Assembly: GCA_024681175.1 (NCBI GenBank)
Contig: JAILBI010000127.1
Location: forward strand, 1-5,673
Length of the DNA: 5,673 nt
Direction of reading: 5' to 3'
From: Acholeplasmatales bacterium
Lineage (GTDB): Bacteria; Bacillota_I; Bacilli_A; Acholeplasmatales; Anaeroplasmataceae
The position numbers and the translations under genes are program-made. The number at the start of each line of letters is the position of its first letter. Positions within the stretch are counted from its first letter, which is position 1. The notes beneath the pieces are model-generated. The model saw nothing but the letters and a program-made list of their open reading frames with translations. It was not told the DNA's origin and ran no database searches. Of the stretch, positions 1-5,673 are shown in pieces.

Positions 1-51
1 TAAAATGAATGCAGATGAAACTAAATTTGCACCCTTCTTAGTCTTAACAAG
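1..51 (-). repeat. Exact direct copy of an internal pta segment
   Basis: These 51 bases are identical, in the same orientation, to 1294-1344 inside the intact pta. On the minus strand they correspond to roughly residues 138-154 of Pta. The copy is cut off by the window edge on the left. On the right it ends at 51, where base 52 departs from pta and the sequence continues as pta 3' end in the opposite orientation. Because it is so short and joined to inverted sequence, it cannot encode anything by itself. It is best read as one block of a rearranged or chimeric pta region. Confidence 0.95.
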
Positions 52-348
52 GATTAAATCCAGACAATTTCGATGGTGAATTCCAATTCGATGCAGCCGT
101 ATCTGAAGTTGTTGCTAAGACTAAATGTCCTAATTCAAAAGTTGCTGGTAAAGCAAACACATTTATTTTCCCTTTAATTGAAGCTGGAAATATTGGCTAT
201 AAGATTGCGCAAAGATTAGGTGGCTATAACGCATATGGTCCAATTTTACAAGGATTAAATGCTCCTATTAATGACCTTTCAAGAGGCTGCAATGCTGATG
301 AGGTTTATCAAATGGCAATCATCACAGCTGGTATGGCTGAATAATAAA
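46..348 (+). repeat. Inverted copy of the pta 3' end (arm 1; arm 2 is 714-1016)
   Basis: Bases 46-348 match the reverse complement of 714-1016, with positions in the two arms summing to 1062. I count four mismatches in 303 bases, at 98, 152, 209 and 320. The arms are separated by a 365-base spacer (349-713) that holds the start of a small gene and the pta terminator. The match stops at 348, four bases past the copied pta stop codon, before the terminator hairpin is reached. In principle the arms could recombine and invert the spacer, or fold into a large cruciform. Such structures are also a well-known product of amplification or assembly chimeras. Confidence 0.95.
48..344 (+). pseudogene. 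Truncated phosphate acetyltransferase fragment (C-terminal 98 codons)
   Basis: This is the 3' end of a pta gene in the plus orientation, covering codons 248-345 plus the TAA stop (342-344). It translates to exactly the same residues as the C-terminus of the intact pta at 718-1755, because all four base differences are at third codon positions: GCC/GCT Ala, AAA/AAG Lys, GCG/GCT Ala and ATC/ATT Ile. The frame is closed immediately upstream by TAA at 45-47, created at the junction. There is no start codon or ribosome binding site, so it is not expressible as it stands. It keeps the acetyl-CoA/phosphate-site motifs of the C-terminal half ([30 protein letters not shown]) but lacks residues 1-247. 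The lack of any nonsynonymous change suggests it came recently from a functional allele rather than being an old decaying duplicate. Confidence 0.85.
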
Positions 349-653
349 TATAATGATGGTTGATTCAAAATTGATATAATTCTACCATCCTTTATTAGCT
401 CCATGAAAAGAATATTTCCAAAAAAACCGCTCATTTTTTCTACTTTATCTTTATTTATTCCATTGTCATTATATAGATTTGCCAATGATTCAATTCTATA
501 ATCTATACCATTAAGAAAATAGACAGATAAAGTATTAATTTTTAAGGAATTATTATTTAATTTTTCTTTATAACCATCTTCTTTTCTATTGTAAAAACAT
601 AAACAATTTATGTTATTCTCTAAAAATGATTTCAATTCAAATAAATTACTCAT
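279..653 (-). CDS. Small unrecognised protein, 3' end probably replaced by rearranged pta sequence
   Basis: The frame is 124 codons from ATG at 651-653 to TGA at 279-281. The start is credible: GAAAGG (plus-strand 659-664) sits five bases upstream of ATG, just beyond the pta terminator and on the same strand. I do not recognise the family. The protein is soluble-looking, rich in Asn, Lys and Leu, with no signal peptide or membrane helix and no obvious catalytic motif. Residues 1 to about 101 come from unique sequence. From about residue 102 the frame runs antisense through the inverted pta copy (below 349), so the Cys/His-looking tail '[10 protein letters not shown]' is an accident of that join. 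The natural gene probably continued into sequence missing from this window, and its true length is unknown. A weak -10-like TATATT (671-676) lies between terminator and ATG, but no convincing -35 accompanies it. Confidence 0.5.
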   Translation of the reverse strand: MSNLFELKSFLENNINCLCFYNRKEDGYKEKLNNNSLKINTLSVYFLNGIDYRIESLANLYNDNGINKDKVEKMSGFFGNILFMELIKDGRIISILNQPSLYLLFSHTSCDDCHLINLISIAAS

Positions 654-682
654 AAGAACCTTTCAAATACTAATATACAAAA

Positions 683-717
683 AATGATTCTCCTTGCGAA
701 GAATCATTGTTTTTTTA
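683..717 (-). terminator. Bidirectional hairpin terminator downstream of pta
   Basis: AATGATTCT (683-691) pairs with AGAATCATT (700-708), a 9-base-pair stem around an 8-base loop. On the minus strand the stem begins about nine bases after the pta stop codon and is followed by a run of six T (complement of 679-684). On the plus strand it is followed by seven T (710-716). It therefore looks able to stop transcription in both directions. It ends the pta transcript and separates it from the small gene starting at 653. The inverted pta copy at 46-348 stops before reaching this hairpin. Confidence 0.85.
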
Positions 718-1755
718 TTATTCAGCCATACCAGCTGTGATAATTGCCATTTGATAAACCTCATCAGCATTGCAGCCTCTTGAAAGGTCATTAATAGGAG
801 CATTTAATCCTTGTAAAATTGGACCATATGCGTTATAGCCACCTAATCTTTGAGCAATCTTATAGCCAATATTTCCAGCTTCAATTAAAGGGAAAATAAA
901 TGTGTTTGCCTTACCAGCAACTTTTGAATTAGGACATTTAGTCTTAGCAACAACTTCAGATACAGCTGCATCGAATTGGAATTCACCATCGAAATTGTCT
1001 GGATTTAATCCTTGTTCAGCTGCTAATGCTTTAGCTTCTGCTACTGCATTATGAGATAGGTCAACTGAACCACCTTTTCCTGAACCATAAGTTGAGAATG
1101 ATAATAATGCAACCTTTGGATCAATTCCGAAATAAGCTGCAGTCTTTGCAGTTTCAATTGCAACTTCAGCTAATTTTCTAGCTGCAGATACTGTAACTTC
1201 ACCAGTTGTCTTATCCTTAGTATCTTCATAATTGATATTGATTGCGCAGTCACCCATTGCAATTGTATCAAGATTTGAATTACCTTCTCTTGTTAAAATG
1301 AATGCAGATGAAACTAAATTTGCACCCTTCTTAGTCTTAACAAGTTGTAATGCTGGTCTTACTGTATCAGCTGTTGAATATGTAGCACCACCAAGTAATG
1401 CATCAGCCTTACCCATTTTAACAAGCATTGTTCCAAAATAATTTGATTTCATTAAAGAATCTTTGCAAGCTTCTTCAGTCATCTTGCCTTTTCTTAATTC
1501 AACCATCTTTTGAACCATTTCATCCATTCCTTCATAAGAAAGTGGATCTAAAATAGTTGCTTTTGATACATCGAAATTACCTTTCTTTGCTGCAGCTTTT
1601 ACATCATCAACATTACCACATAAAATGATGTCCATTAAATCTTCATTTAAAAGACGTGAAGCTGCAGATAAAATTCTTGCATCAGTTCCTTCTGTGAATA
1701 CTAAAGTCTTTCTATTATTCTTTAAATTAGAAAGAAGTTTGTCAAACATAGCCAT
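718..1755 (-). CDS. pta: Phosphate acetyltransferase (phosphotransacetylase)
   Basis: This cytosolic enzyme interconverts acetyl-CoA plus phosphate with acetyl phosphate plus CoA. With acetate kinase it forms the ATP-yielding acetate pathway of fermenting bacteria. The 345-residue product has the length of the short, single-domain Pta class and lacks the N-terminal regulatory extension of the E. coli enzyme. Family signatures are clear: TEGTDARIL near 21-29, GGATYSTADTVRPAL at 122-136, LSFSTYGSGKG at 218-228, [13 protein letters not shown] at 294-306 and [17 protein letters not shown] at 311-327. The start is fixed by GGAGG (plus-strand 1765-1769) nine bases before ATG; the second Met, at codon 3, would be too far. 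It has its own promoter and terminator, so it is a single-gene unit. No acetate kinase gene, its frequent partner, is in the window. Its last 99 codons are also present as an inverted copy at 46-344. Confidence 0.97.
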   Translation of the reverse strand: MAMFDKLLSNLKNNRKTLVFTEGTDARILSAASRLLNEDLMDIILCGNVDDVKAAAKKGNFDVSKATILDPLSYEGMDEMVQKMVELRKGKMTEEACKDSLMKSNYFGTMLVKMGKADALLGGATYSTADTVRPALQLVKTKKGANLVSSAFILTREGNSNLDTIAMGDCAININYEDTKDKTTGEVTVSAARKLAEVAIETAKTAAYFGIDPKVALLSFSTYGSGKGGSVDLSHNAVAEAKALAAEQGLNPDNFDGEFQFDAAVSEVVAKTKCPNSKVAGKANTFIFPLIEAGNIGYKIAQRLGGYNAYGPILQGLNAPINDLSRGCNADEVYQMAIITAGMAE

Positions 1756-1794
1756 TTAAATTTTCCTCCGAATTTTCATTAATTTATAAACTAC

Positions 1795-1829
1795 GAAAAA
1801 TATTATATCACTTAAATAAATAGTTTCAA
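1795..1829 (-). promoter_or_regulatory. Extended -10 vegetative promoter of pta
   Basis: Read on the minus strand, TTGAAA (complement of 1824-1829) is followed after 16 bases by a perfect TATAAT (complement of 1802-1807), which carries the upstream TG of an extended -10 (TGATATAAT). Transcription would start near 1795, giving an untranslated leader of about 40 bases that ends in the GGAGG ribosome binding site of pta. The leader is too short for a riboswitch. Confidence 0.8.
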
Positions 1830-1852
1830 ATATTTTCATTGTATGAAAACAT
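1830..1852. terminator. Hairpin directly after metK, possible terminator
   Basis: ATATTTTCAT (1830-1839) pairs with ATGAAAACAT (1843-1852), ten pairs including one G-T wobble, around a 3-base loop. It starts three bases past the metK stop codon, where an operon terminator would be expected. The T run is clear only on the plus strand (1852-1857); on the minus strand the stem is followed by a poor TTGAAAC, which is the pta -35 itself. Termination of metK transcripts may therefore be partial, with some read-through into pta. Confidence 0.5.
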
Positions 1853-1855
1853 TTT

Positions 1856-3007
1856 TTATTTAATTAATTTTTTAAATACATCTACCTTATCAAGCTTTTC
1901 CCATGGTAGATTTAGATCATCTCTTCCAAAATGACCATATGTTGCAGTTTGCTTATAAATAGGTCTTAATAAATCTAAAGATTTAATAATACCCTTTGGT
2001 GTTAAATCAAAATTATCTACTACTGCCTTTGAAATAATTTCATCTGAAACCTTACCAGTATTAAATGTTTCAACTAATACAGATACAGGCTTTGCAACAC
2101 CAATTGCATATGAAAGCTCAATTTGAGCCTTTTTAGCAATACCTGATGCAACAATATTTTTGGCAATATATCTTGCCATATATGCTGCAGATCTATCAAC
2201 CTTAGATGGATCTTTACCAGAGAATGCTCCACCACCATGTGGGCATGATCCACCATATGTATCTACAATAATTTTTCTTCCTGTTAAGCCTGAATCTCCT
2301 TGAGGTCCACCAATTACAAATCTTCCTGTTGGATTACATAAGAATTTAGTCTTTTCATCAATTAAATCATTTGGAATGATTTTTAATACAACATTTTCCC
2401 AAAGATCAGCCTTAATTCTTTCTGTTGTAACCTCAGGTGCATGCTGAGTTGAGATTAAAACTGTATCAATTCTTACAATTTTATCATCATCATATTCAAC
2501 TGTTACCTGTGTTTTTCCATCTGGTCTTAAATAAGGTAAAAGACCAGATTTTCTAACATCTGCTAATCTTTTTGCAAGCTTAGATGCAAGTGTTATCGCA
2601 AGTGGCATATATTCCTTTGTTTCGTCAGTTGCAAAGCCAAACATAATACCTTGGTCGCCTGCACCTTGCTCATGGTCATCACCCTCATCAACACCCATCG
2701 CAATATCAGGGCTTTGAGGATCTATTGCTGTTAATACAGCTAAATTATCGGCATCAAAGCCAAATTTACCTCTTGTATAACCAATATCTTCAACTGTTTT
2801 TCTTACAATTGATTGAACATCAACATAATGTGTTGTTGAAATTTCTCCAAATACAAATACTAAGCCTGTTGCACAAACAGTTTCACAAGCTACTCTTCCG
2901 TTTTTATCATTTGCTAAAATATCATCTAATATAGCATCTGAAATTTGATCTGCAATCTTATCAGGATGTCCTTCTGTTACAGATTCTGATGTAAAAAATC
3001 TTTTCAT
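1856..3007 (-). CDS. metK: S-adenosylmethionine synthase
   Basis: This enzyme makes S-adenosylmethionine from methionine and ATP, releasing phosphate and diphosphate. It is the cell's methyl donor source and normally essential. The 383-residue length fits bacterial MetK. Diagnostic motifs are [18 protein letters not shown] at 11-28 (His14, Asp16 and Lys17 for ATP/Mg binding), [10 protein letters not shown] at 115-124 (the hexapeptide ATP-site motif), [21 protein letters not shown] around 225-245, and the P-loop-like GGGAFSGKD at 258-266 followed by [12 protein letters not shown]. The start ATG lies two bases after the TAG of the upstream TSCPD gene. Its AAGGAG (plus-strand 3019-3024) lies inside the end of that gene, so translation is probably coupled. 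There is no room for a SAM-sensing leader immediately upstream, so any such control would have to act at the head of the operon, outside the window. Confidence 0.98.
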   Translation of the reverse strand: MKRFFTSESVTEGHPDKIADQISDAILDDILANDKNGRVACETVCATGLVFVFGEISTTHYVDVQSIVRKTVEDIGYTRGKFGFDADNLAVLTAIDPQSPDIAMGVDEGDDHEQGAGDQGIMFGFATDETKEYMPLAITLASKLAKRLADVRKSGLLPYLRPDGKTQVTVEYDDDKIVRIDTVLISTQHAPEVTTERIKADLWENVVLKIIPNDLIDEKTKFLCNPTGRFVIGGPQGDSGLTGRKIIVDTYGGSCPHGGGAFSGKDPSKVDRSAAYMARYIAKNIVASGIAKKAQIELSYAIGVAKPVSVLVETFNTGKVSDEIISKAVVDNFDLTPKGIIKSLDLLRPIYKQTATYGHFGRDDLNLPWEKLDKVDVFKKLIK

Positions 3008-3009
3008 TT

Positions 3010-3258
3010 CTAAATATTCTCCTTAAGTGATTTTGTAAGCTGATCTGCACATGATGTGCCACGACCTCTACAATCATTTCCTTCTAAAATTTTAATTGCC
3101 TTTTCAGCATCCATTCCCTCAAGCAATTTACCAATTGCTTTTAAATTACCATTACAGCCTCCTGAAAATTCTAAATTATGAATTTTATTTTCATCATCAA
3201 GGCTGTATTTAATCATATATGAACAAACCCCTCTTGGGATAAAAACACAATTTTTCAT
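3010..3258 (-). CDS. Small TSCPD-domain protein
   Basis: The 82-residue protein belongs to the short stand-alone TSCPD family, which is common in Bacillota and related to a cysteine-rich domain found at the end of some B12-dependent ribonucleotide reductases. Its molecular function is not established. Visible family features are the GVCS motif at 10-13, [19 protein letters not shown] at 31-49 and [12 protein letters not shown] at 63-74, where the usual TSCPD reads TSCAD. Cysteines 4, 12, 35, 63 and 70 could bind metal or be redox-active; this is inference. It starts seven bases after the upstream membrane protein stops, and its ribosome binding site AGGTGA overlaps that gene's TAG stop. It ends two bases before metK. 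The arrangement implies co-transcription and coupled translation. The link to MetK is positional only. Confidence 0.9.
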   Translation of the reverse strand: MKNCVFIPRGVCSYMIKYSLDDENKIHNLEFSGGCNGNLKAIGKLLEGMDAEKAIKILEGNDCRGRGTSCADQLTKSLKENI

Positions 3259-3265
3259 ATTTCAC

Positions 3266-4603
3266 CTACATATCATTATATAATGATTCAAAATCATCCT
3301 GGAATCTTATAAAACGCTCAAATATTATATTATCAAAATATGGCTTTAATTCACTTTCCATAAATGTAATTGTTTTTTGATGATTATAAGGTCTTTTATA
3401 ACTTCTTATTCCACGCATTGTAACATACATCTCACAAATTAATATTATTTGTGATTCAGGATTATTTTGAATTTTCTTTTGATTTTCCATAAATGATTCA
3501 TCATTACCACCTTCAAGTGTTGCACGAATAATATCTTCACATTTTCTTGACAATTGAAGTCTTGAAATAATTGATGATCCAAGCTCTGTTTGCTTAGATA
3601 GAAATGCGAATTTTTCATCCTCAGAAATATTTTCATCAATATGGAAATCAACATTTTTAGTTACTGTTATTTTTGAATAATTATAAATTTCTTCACAGGT
3701 ATTAGGATCATAAGATAATAATGATGCAAGCTTAGATGACATTGATGAAACAATTGTCATATCACGCTTTTCATCCTCACTTATTGTATTACCCTTAAGT
3801 GTAACATCAAATATTTTTGTTACAACATTTGTAAAATCCTCTTGTACCTTTCTTCTTTTTACAAGCTCCTTAACACGCTCCTGCTGCATATAGTCTGCCA
3901 TTGATACATAAATATATAAAACCATCATATATAAAACTAATAAGACAGTTCTAATTAATATATCCCTAAAGTCTTCCGACCCAAAGAACCAGCCTAAAAA
4001 TGAGAAAGGTGAATCATAATGCTCTGCTTCTTGAACTAGAGTATATGTTACTGTGAAATGTAATACTGTAATTAATATAAATACCCAAATAAAGATATTT
4101 TTTAATAATTTTTTATTTTGGTAAAAGGCACAAATTAATAATGCATAATATAATAAAATATAGCCACATTCTTGTAAGAATTTAGAATCACCACCACTTG
4201 ATGATGAATAATTACCAAATTTTAATTTTATATAAACTAATATTGAAGATAAGAAAATATAGAAACAAGAGAAATACATCGCGATTGTTTGACTCATCTT
4301 ATCTTGAGAACCTTTTTTTATTAATCTAGATAAAGTATAGTTTACAAAGAATGTTATAGGAAATAATAATATTGATATTAACCAGTTCATAGGACTTCTA
4401 TAACCTATGGCAATTAATGTAAATATTACTGTATATAATAAGTTGGTAATAAATAGGATATTTTTTATTACAACATTTTTACGATACAATACTTCATTTT
4501 CATTAGTAATATCTATTCCTGATTCAAAGCTAAATTTCTTTTTGAAAAAGGTGGTATTTTTAATTTTAATTTTTAATTTATTTTTTAAATTATCTAATTT
4601 CAA
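3266..4603 (-). CDS. Six-helix membrane protein with degenerate HD-GYP-like cytoplasmic domain
   Basis: I choose a TTG start at 4601-4603 (445 residues). The frame extends to an ATG at 4616-4618, but GGAGGTGAT lies immediately after that ATG and is well placed for the TTG. After a basic N-terminal segment, about six hydrophobic helices follow (roughly 45-67, 73-93, 105-126, 143-160, 167-190, 213-234). Then come a charged linker (QQERVKELVKRRK) and about 200 cytoplasmic residues. The C-terminal part follows the pattern of HD-GYP cyclic-di-GMP phosphodiesterases. NYSKI sits where HD-GK-I is expected, ELGSSIISRL where the H-x-x-IG-x-x-IL helix is, and ATLEGG where HHE-x-xDG is. The most recognisable piece, ICEMYVTMRGIRSYKRPYN, sits where the domain usually has a D-Y-DAL-x-RPYR segment. 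The metal-binding His/Asp residues and GYP appear to be missing, so I expect a sensor, scaffold or ligand-binding role rather than catalysis. It lies between fmt and the TSCPD gene in a likely operon; its ligand and partner are unknown. Confidence 0.75.
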   Translation of the reverse strand: MKLDNLKNKLKIKIKNTTFFKKKFSFESGIDITNENEVLYRKNVVIKNILFITNLLYTVIFTLIAIGYRSPMNWLISILLFPITFFVNYTLSRLIKKGSQDKMSQTIAMYFSCFYIFLSSILVYIKLKFGNYSSSSGGDSKFLQECGYILLYYALLICAFYQNKKLLKNIFIWVFILITVLHFTVTYTLVQEAEHYDSPFSFLGWFFGSEDFRDILIRTVLLVLYMMVLYIYVSMADYMQQERVKELVKRRKVQEDFTNVVTKIFDVTLKGNTISEDEKRDMTIVSSMSSKLASLLSYDPNTCEEIYNYSKITVTKNVDFHIDENISEDEKFAFLSKQTELGSSIISRLQLSRKCEDIIRATLEGGNDESFMENQKKIQNNPESQIILICEMYVTMRGIRSYKRPYNHQKTITFMESELKPYFDNIIFERFIRFQDDFESLYNDM

Positions 4604-4606
4604 AAA

Positions 4607-4616
4607 TATCACCTCC
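4607..4616 (-). promoter_or_regulatory. Strong ribosome binding site that decides a TTG start
   Basis: On the minus strand GGAGGTGAT (complement of 4608-4616) closely matches the 16S anti-Shine-Dalgarno sequence. It ends four bases before TTG at 4601-4603; the GGAGG core is eight bases away. The ATG at 4616-4618 overlaps the first G of this site and has only a weak purine stretch (TAAAG) before it, so the longer ATG-initiated product is unlikely. Confidence 0.8.
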
Positions 4617-4642
4617 ATCTTTATAATTTTATCATATTAGTT

Positions 4643-4664
4643 ATATCATTTCATTAAATGATAT
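4643..4664. repeat. Perfect palindrome over the fmt stop codon
   Basis: ATATCATTT (4643-4651) and AAATGATAT (4656-4664) form a perfect 9-base-pair stem with a 4-base loop. The TAA of fmt (4654-4656) lies at the loop edge. No T run follows on either strand, so it is not a standard intrinsic terminator. It could be an mRNA stability element, a weak attenuator between fmt and the membrane protein gene, or a binding site. The stem is A+T-rich and a chance origin is possible. Confidence 0.4.
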
Positions 4665-5565
4665 CACCTATATTAAAAAGTTTTTGTCCATTAGAATAAT
4701 CCTTACCACTCATTATTCTTTTACCAGGTATACCAATTAAATCTAGTGTGACTGCGCCATCTATTGTTTTAATTAATATTCTTTTCTTAATATCAAGAAT
4801 AGTTCCTGGCTTTTCATCTCCATTATATTCAATTTTAGATACACGATAAATTTTAATTCTCATATCTTTATAAATAAAATATGCACCAGGCTCCATTGCT
4901 AAAGCCATTACTATTCTTCTTATCCTTTCAGATTCTAAATTAAAATTAAATATTTCTTCTTCATTTTTTAAATTAGGTGAGAATGTCGCTTTTGATTCAT
5001 CCTGCATAACTGGCTTAATATTACCATTATAAATATCTAATAAATTTTCATCTAATAATTCTTTTCCTATTACTGCTAATCTATTAAATAATGATGTTGA
5101 ATCATCCTCTTCTGAAATGGATGTTTTTCTTATCGCATAAACTCCACCCTTATCAAGGCCTTTAGAAACCTCCATTATTGAAATGCCTGTTTCTTTATCA
5201 CCCTCCATGATGGCTCTTTGAATTGGTGCACCACCACGATGATAAGGAAGTATTGATGCATGAACATTTAATTTAATTTTAAATTTATCTAGGATATATG
5301 ATGGAATATATTGACCAAATGATGCAGTAATTAATGAATCAGATGGATCGGTTAATATTTCATCCTTAACTTCCTTTAAGCTTTCAGGCTGTAATAATTT
5401 AATATTATTATCTATTGCATATTGTGCAACAGGTGTTTTAATTAATACACCCTTTTTCTTTTCTCTATCTGGTTGAGATATTATTAATGAAACATCATAT
5501 TTTTCATTAAGCATTTTTAATACTTCTAGGGAAAAATTAGATGTACCCATAAATGTTATTTTCAT
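4654..5565 (-). CDS. fmt: Methionyl-tRNA formyltransferase
   Basis: The enzyme transfers a formyl group from 10-formyltetrahydrofolate to the amino group of Met on initiator tRNA, preparing it for bacterial translation initiation. The 303-residue protein is near the usual length (about 310). The N-terminal formyltransferase domain begins KITFMGTSNFSLEVL. It has the tRNA-contacting loop region QPDREKKKG near 31-39 and the catalytic set Asn100 and His102 in LNVHASILPYHRGGAPIQ, with Asp138 in GLDKGGVYA. The C-terminal domain, from about 205, carries the family pattern IRRIVMALAMEPGAYFIYKD. The ATG at 5563-5565 has AGGAGG (plus-strand 5571-5576) upstream. It overlaps the TGA of the preceding gene as ATGA, so translation is probably coupled. 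In many bacteria def and priA precede fmt; the residual upstream coding sequence here is not clearly either. Confidence 0.96.
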   Translation of the reverse strand: MKITFMGTSNFSLEVLKMLNEKYDVSLIISQPDREKKKGVLIKTPVAQYAIDNNIKLLQPESLKEVKDEILTDPSDSLITASFGQYIPSYILDKFKIKLNVHASILPYHRGGAPIQRAIMEGDKETGISIMEVSKGLDKGGVYAIRKTSISEEDDSTSLFNRLAVIGKELLDENLLDIYNGNIKPVMQDESKATFSPNLKNEEEIFNFNLESERIRRIVMALAMEPGAYFIYKDMRIKIYRVSKIEYNGDEKPGTILDIKKRILIKTIDGAVTLDLIGIPGKRIMSGKDYSNGQKLFNIGDII

Positions 5566-5673
5566 GATTTCCTCCTTATATCTAAGGTTATATCTTTATT
5601 ATTTTGATATATTGGATATATTTCATTTATATAATCTATAATCTTATCATCTAATGTTAATATTTCAATTTTA
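5562..5673 (-). CDS. 3' end of an unidentified gene upstream of fmt (partial)
   Basis: An open frame enters from the right edge and ends at TGA (5562-5564), overlapping the fmt ATG by four bases. Only 36 C-terminal residues are visible. They read from KIEILTLDDKIIDYINEIYP to ITLDIRRKS, are hydrophilic, and include the AGGAGG of fmt read as Arg-Arg. The overlap and codon use support a real gene in the same operon. The usual neighbours of fmt are peptide deformylase or primosomal helicase PriA, but this tail has no motif that identifies either. The function is therefore left open. Confidence 0.65.
   Translation of the reverse strand, partial: KIEILTLDDKIIDYINEIYPIYQNNKDITLDIRRKS

Noticed and set aside
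279..348. Zinc-binding Cys/His motif in the tail of the small protein ([10 protein letters not shown])
   Set aside because: This stretch is the antisense reading of the inverted pta copy, so the cysteines and histidines have no selective meaning.
349..410. Possible terminator in GATGGT...ACCATC after the copied pta stop
   Set aside because: The six-base arms are more than 20 bases apart, there is no real T run, and the segment is coding for the small minus-strand gene. Chance pairing is likelier.
654..682. Promoter for the small gene starting at 653 (TATATT with a TTCGCA-like -35)
   Set aside because: The -35 candidate falls inside the terminator stem and matches poorly. The evidence is too weak to list as a feature.
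46..1016. Insertion sequence or mobile element flanked by inverted repeats
   Set aside because: The inverted arms are pta coding sequence, there is no transposase or target-site duplication, and the spacer holds only a small gene start and a terminator.
1232..1441. Plus-strand open frame inside pta, with similar open frames opposite metK and the membrane protein
   Set aside because: These frames lie antisense to strongly conserved genes, lack ribosome binding sites and have low-complexity or implausible translations. They are shadows.
1856..3007. SAM riboswitch controlling metK
   Set aside because: metK starts two bases after the preceding gene, so there is no leader for a riboswitch. The intergenic region after metK leads to pta and holds only a simple hairpin and a promoter.
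5562..5673. Assignment of the partial upstream gene as def or priA from its position next to fmt
   Set aside because: The visible 36 residues carry no motif of either family, and position alone is not enough.

Overview
The window is low in G+C and almost all coding on the minus strand. Strong AGGAGG-type ribosome binding sites, an A+T-rich codon choice, a TTG start, Trp encoded by TGG and a TGA stop all point to a Bacillota-type bacterium using the standard bacterial code. An uncultured gut Bacilli or Mollicutes-like lineage is possible, but the sequence alone does not settle this.

Right to left, in the direction of transcription, there is first the 3' end of an unidentified gene (5562-5673). 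It overlaps the start of fmt (methionyl-tRNA formyltransferase, 4654-5565) by four bases. Next come a six-helix membrane protein with a degenerate HD-GYP-like cytoplasmic domain (3266-4603), a small TSCPD-domain protein (3010-3258) and metK (S-adenosylmethionine synthase, 1856-3007). The spacings are tight (ATGA overlap, about 50, 7 and 2 bases), so these probably form one operon. fmt and metK are both methionine-linked, since one formylates Met-tRNA and the other makes SAM. A hairpin follows metK. An extended -10 promoter then drives pta (phosphate acetyltransferase, 718-1755) as a separate unit, which ends at a bidirectional hairpin terminator (683-717).

Beyond pta, a small unrecognised gene begins at 653 with its own ribosome binding site. 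Its reading frame runs into a rearranged block at the left end of the window. Bases 46-348 are an inverted copy of the last 99 codons of the pta in this same window (303 bases, four differences, all synonymous). Bases 1-51 are an exact direct copy of an internal pta segment (1294-1344). The two pieces share the six bases AACAAG at their junction.

This left end is the most unusual thing in the window. It looks like two successive strand switches involving a slightly different pta allele. That could be a real rearrangement or a chimera from library preparation, amplification or assembly between strains. I see no convincing new defence, mobile or RNA system. The other item worth following is the degenerate HD-GYP membrane protein in the fmt-metK operon.
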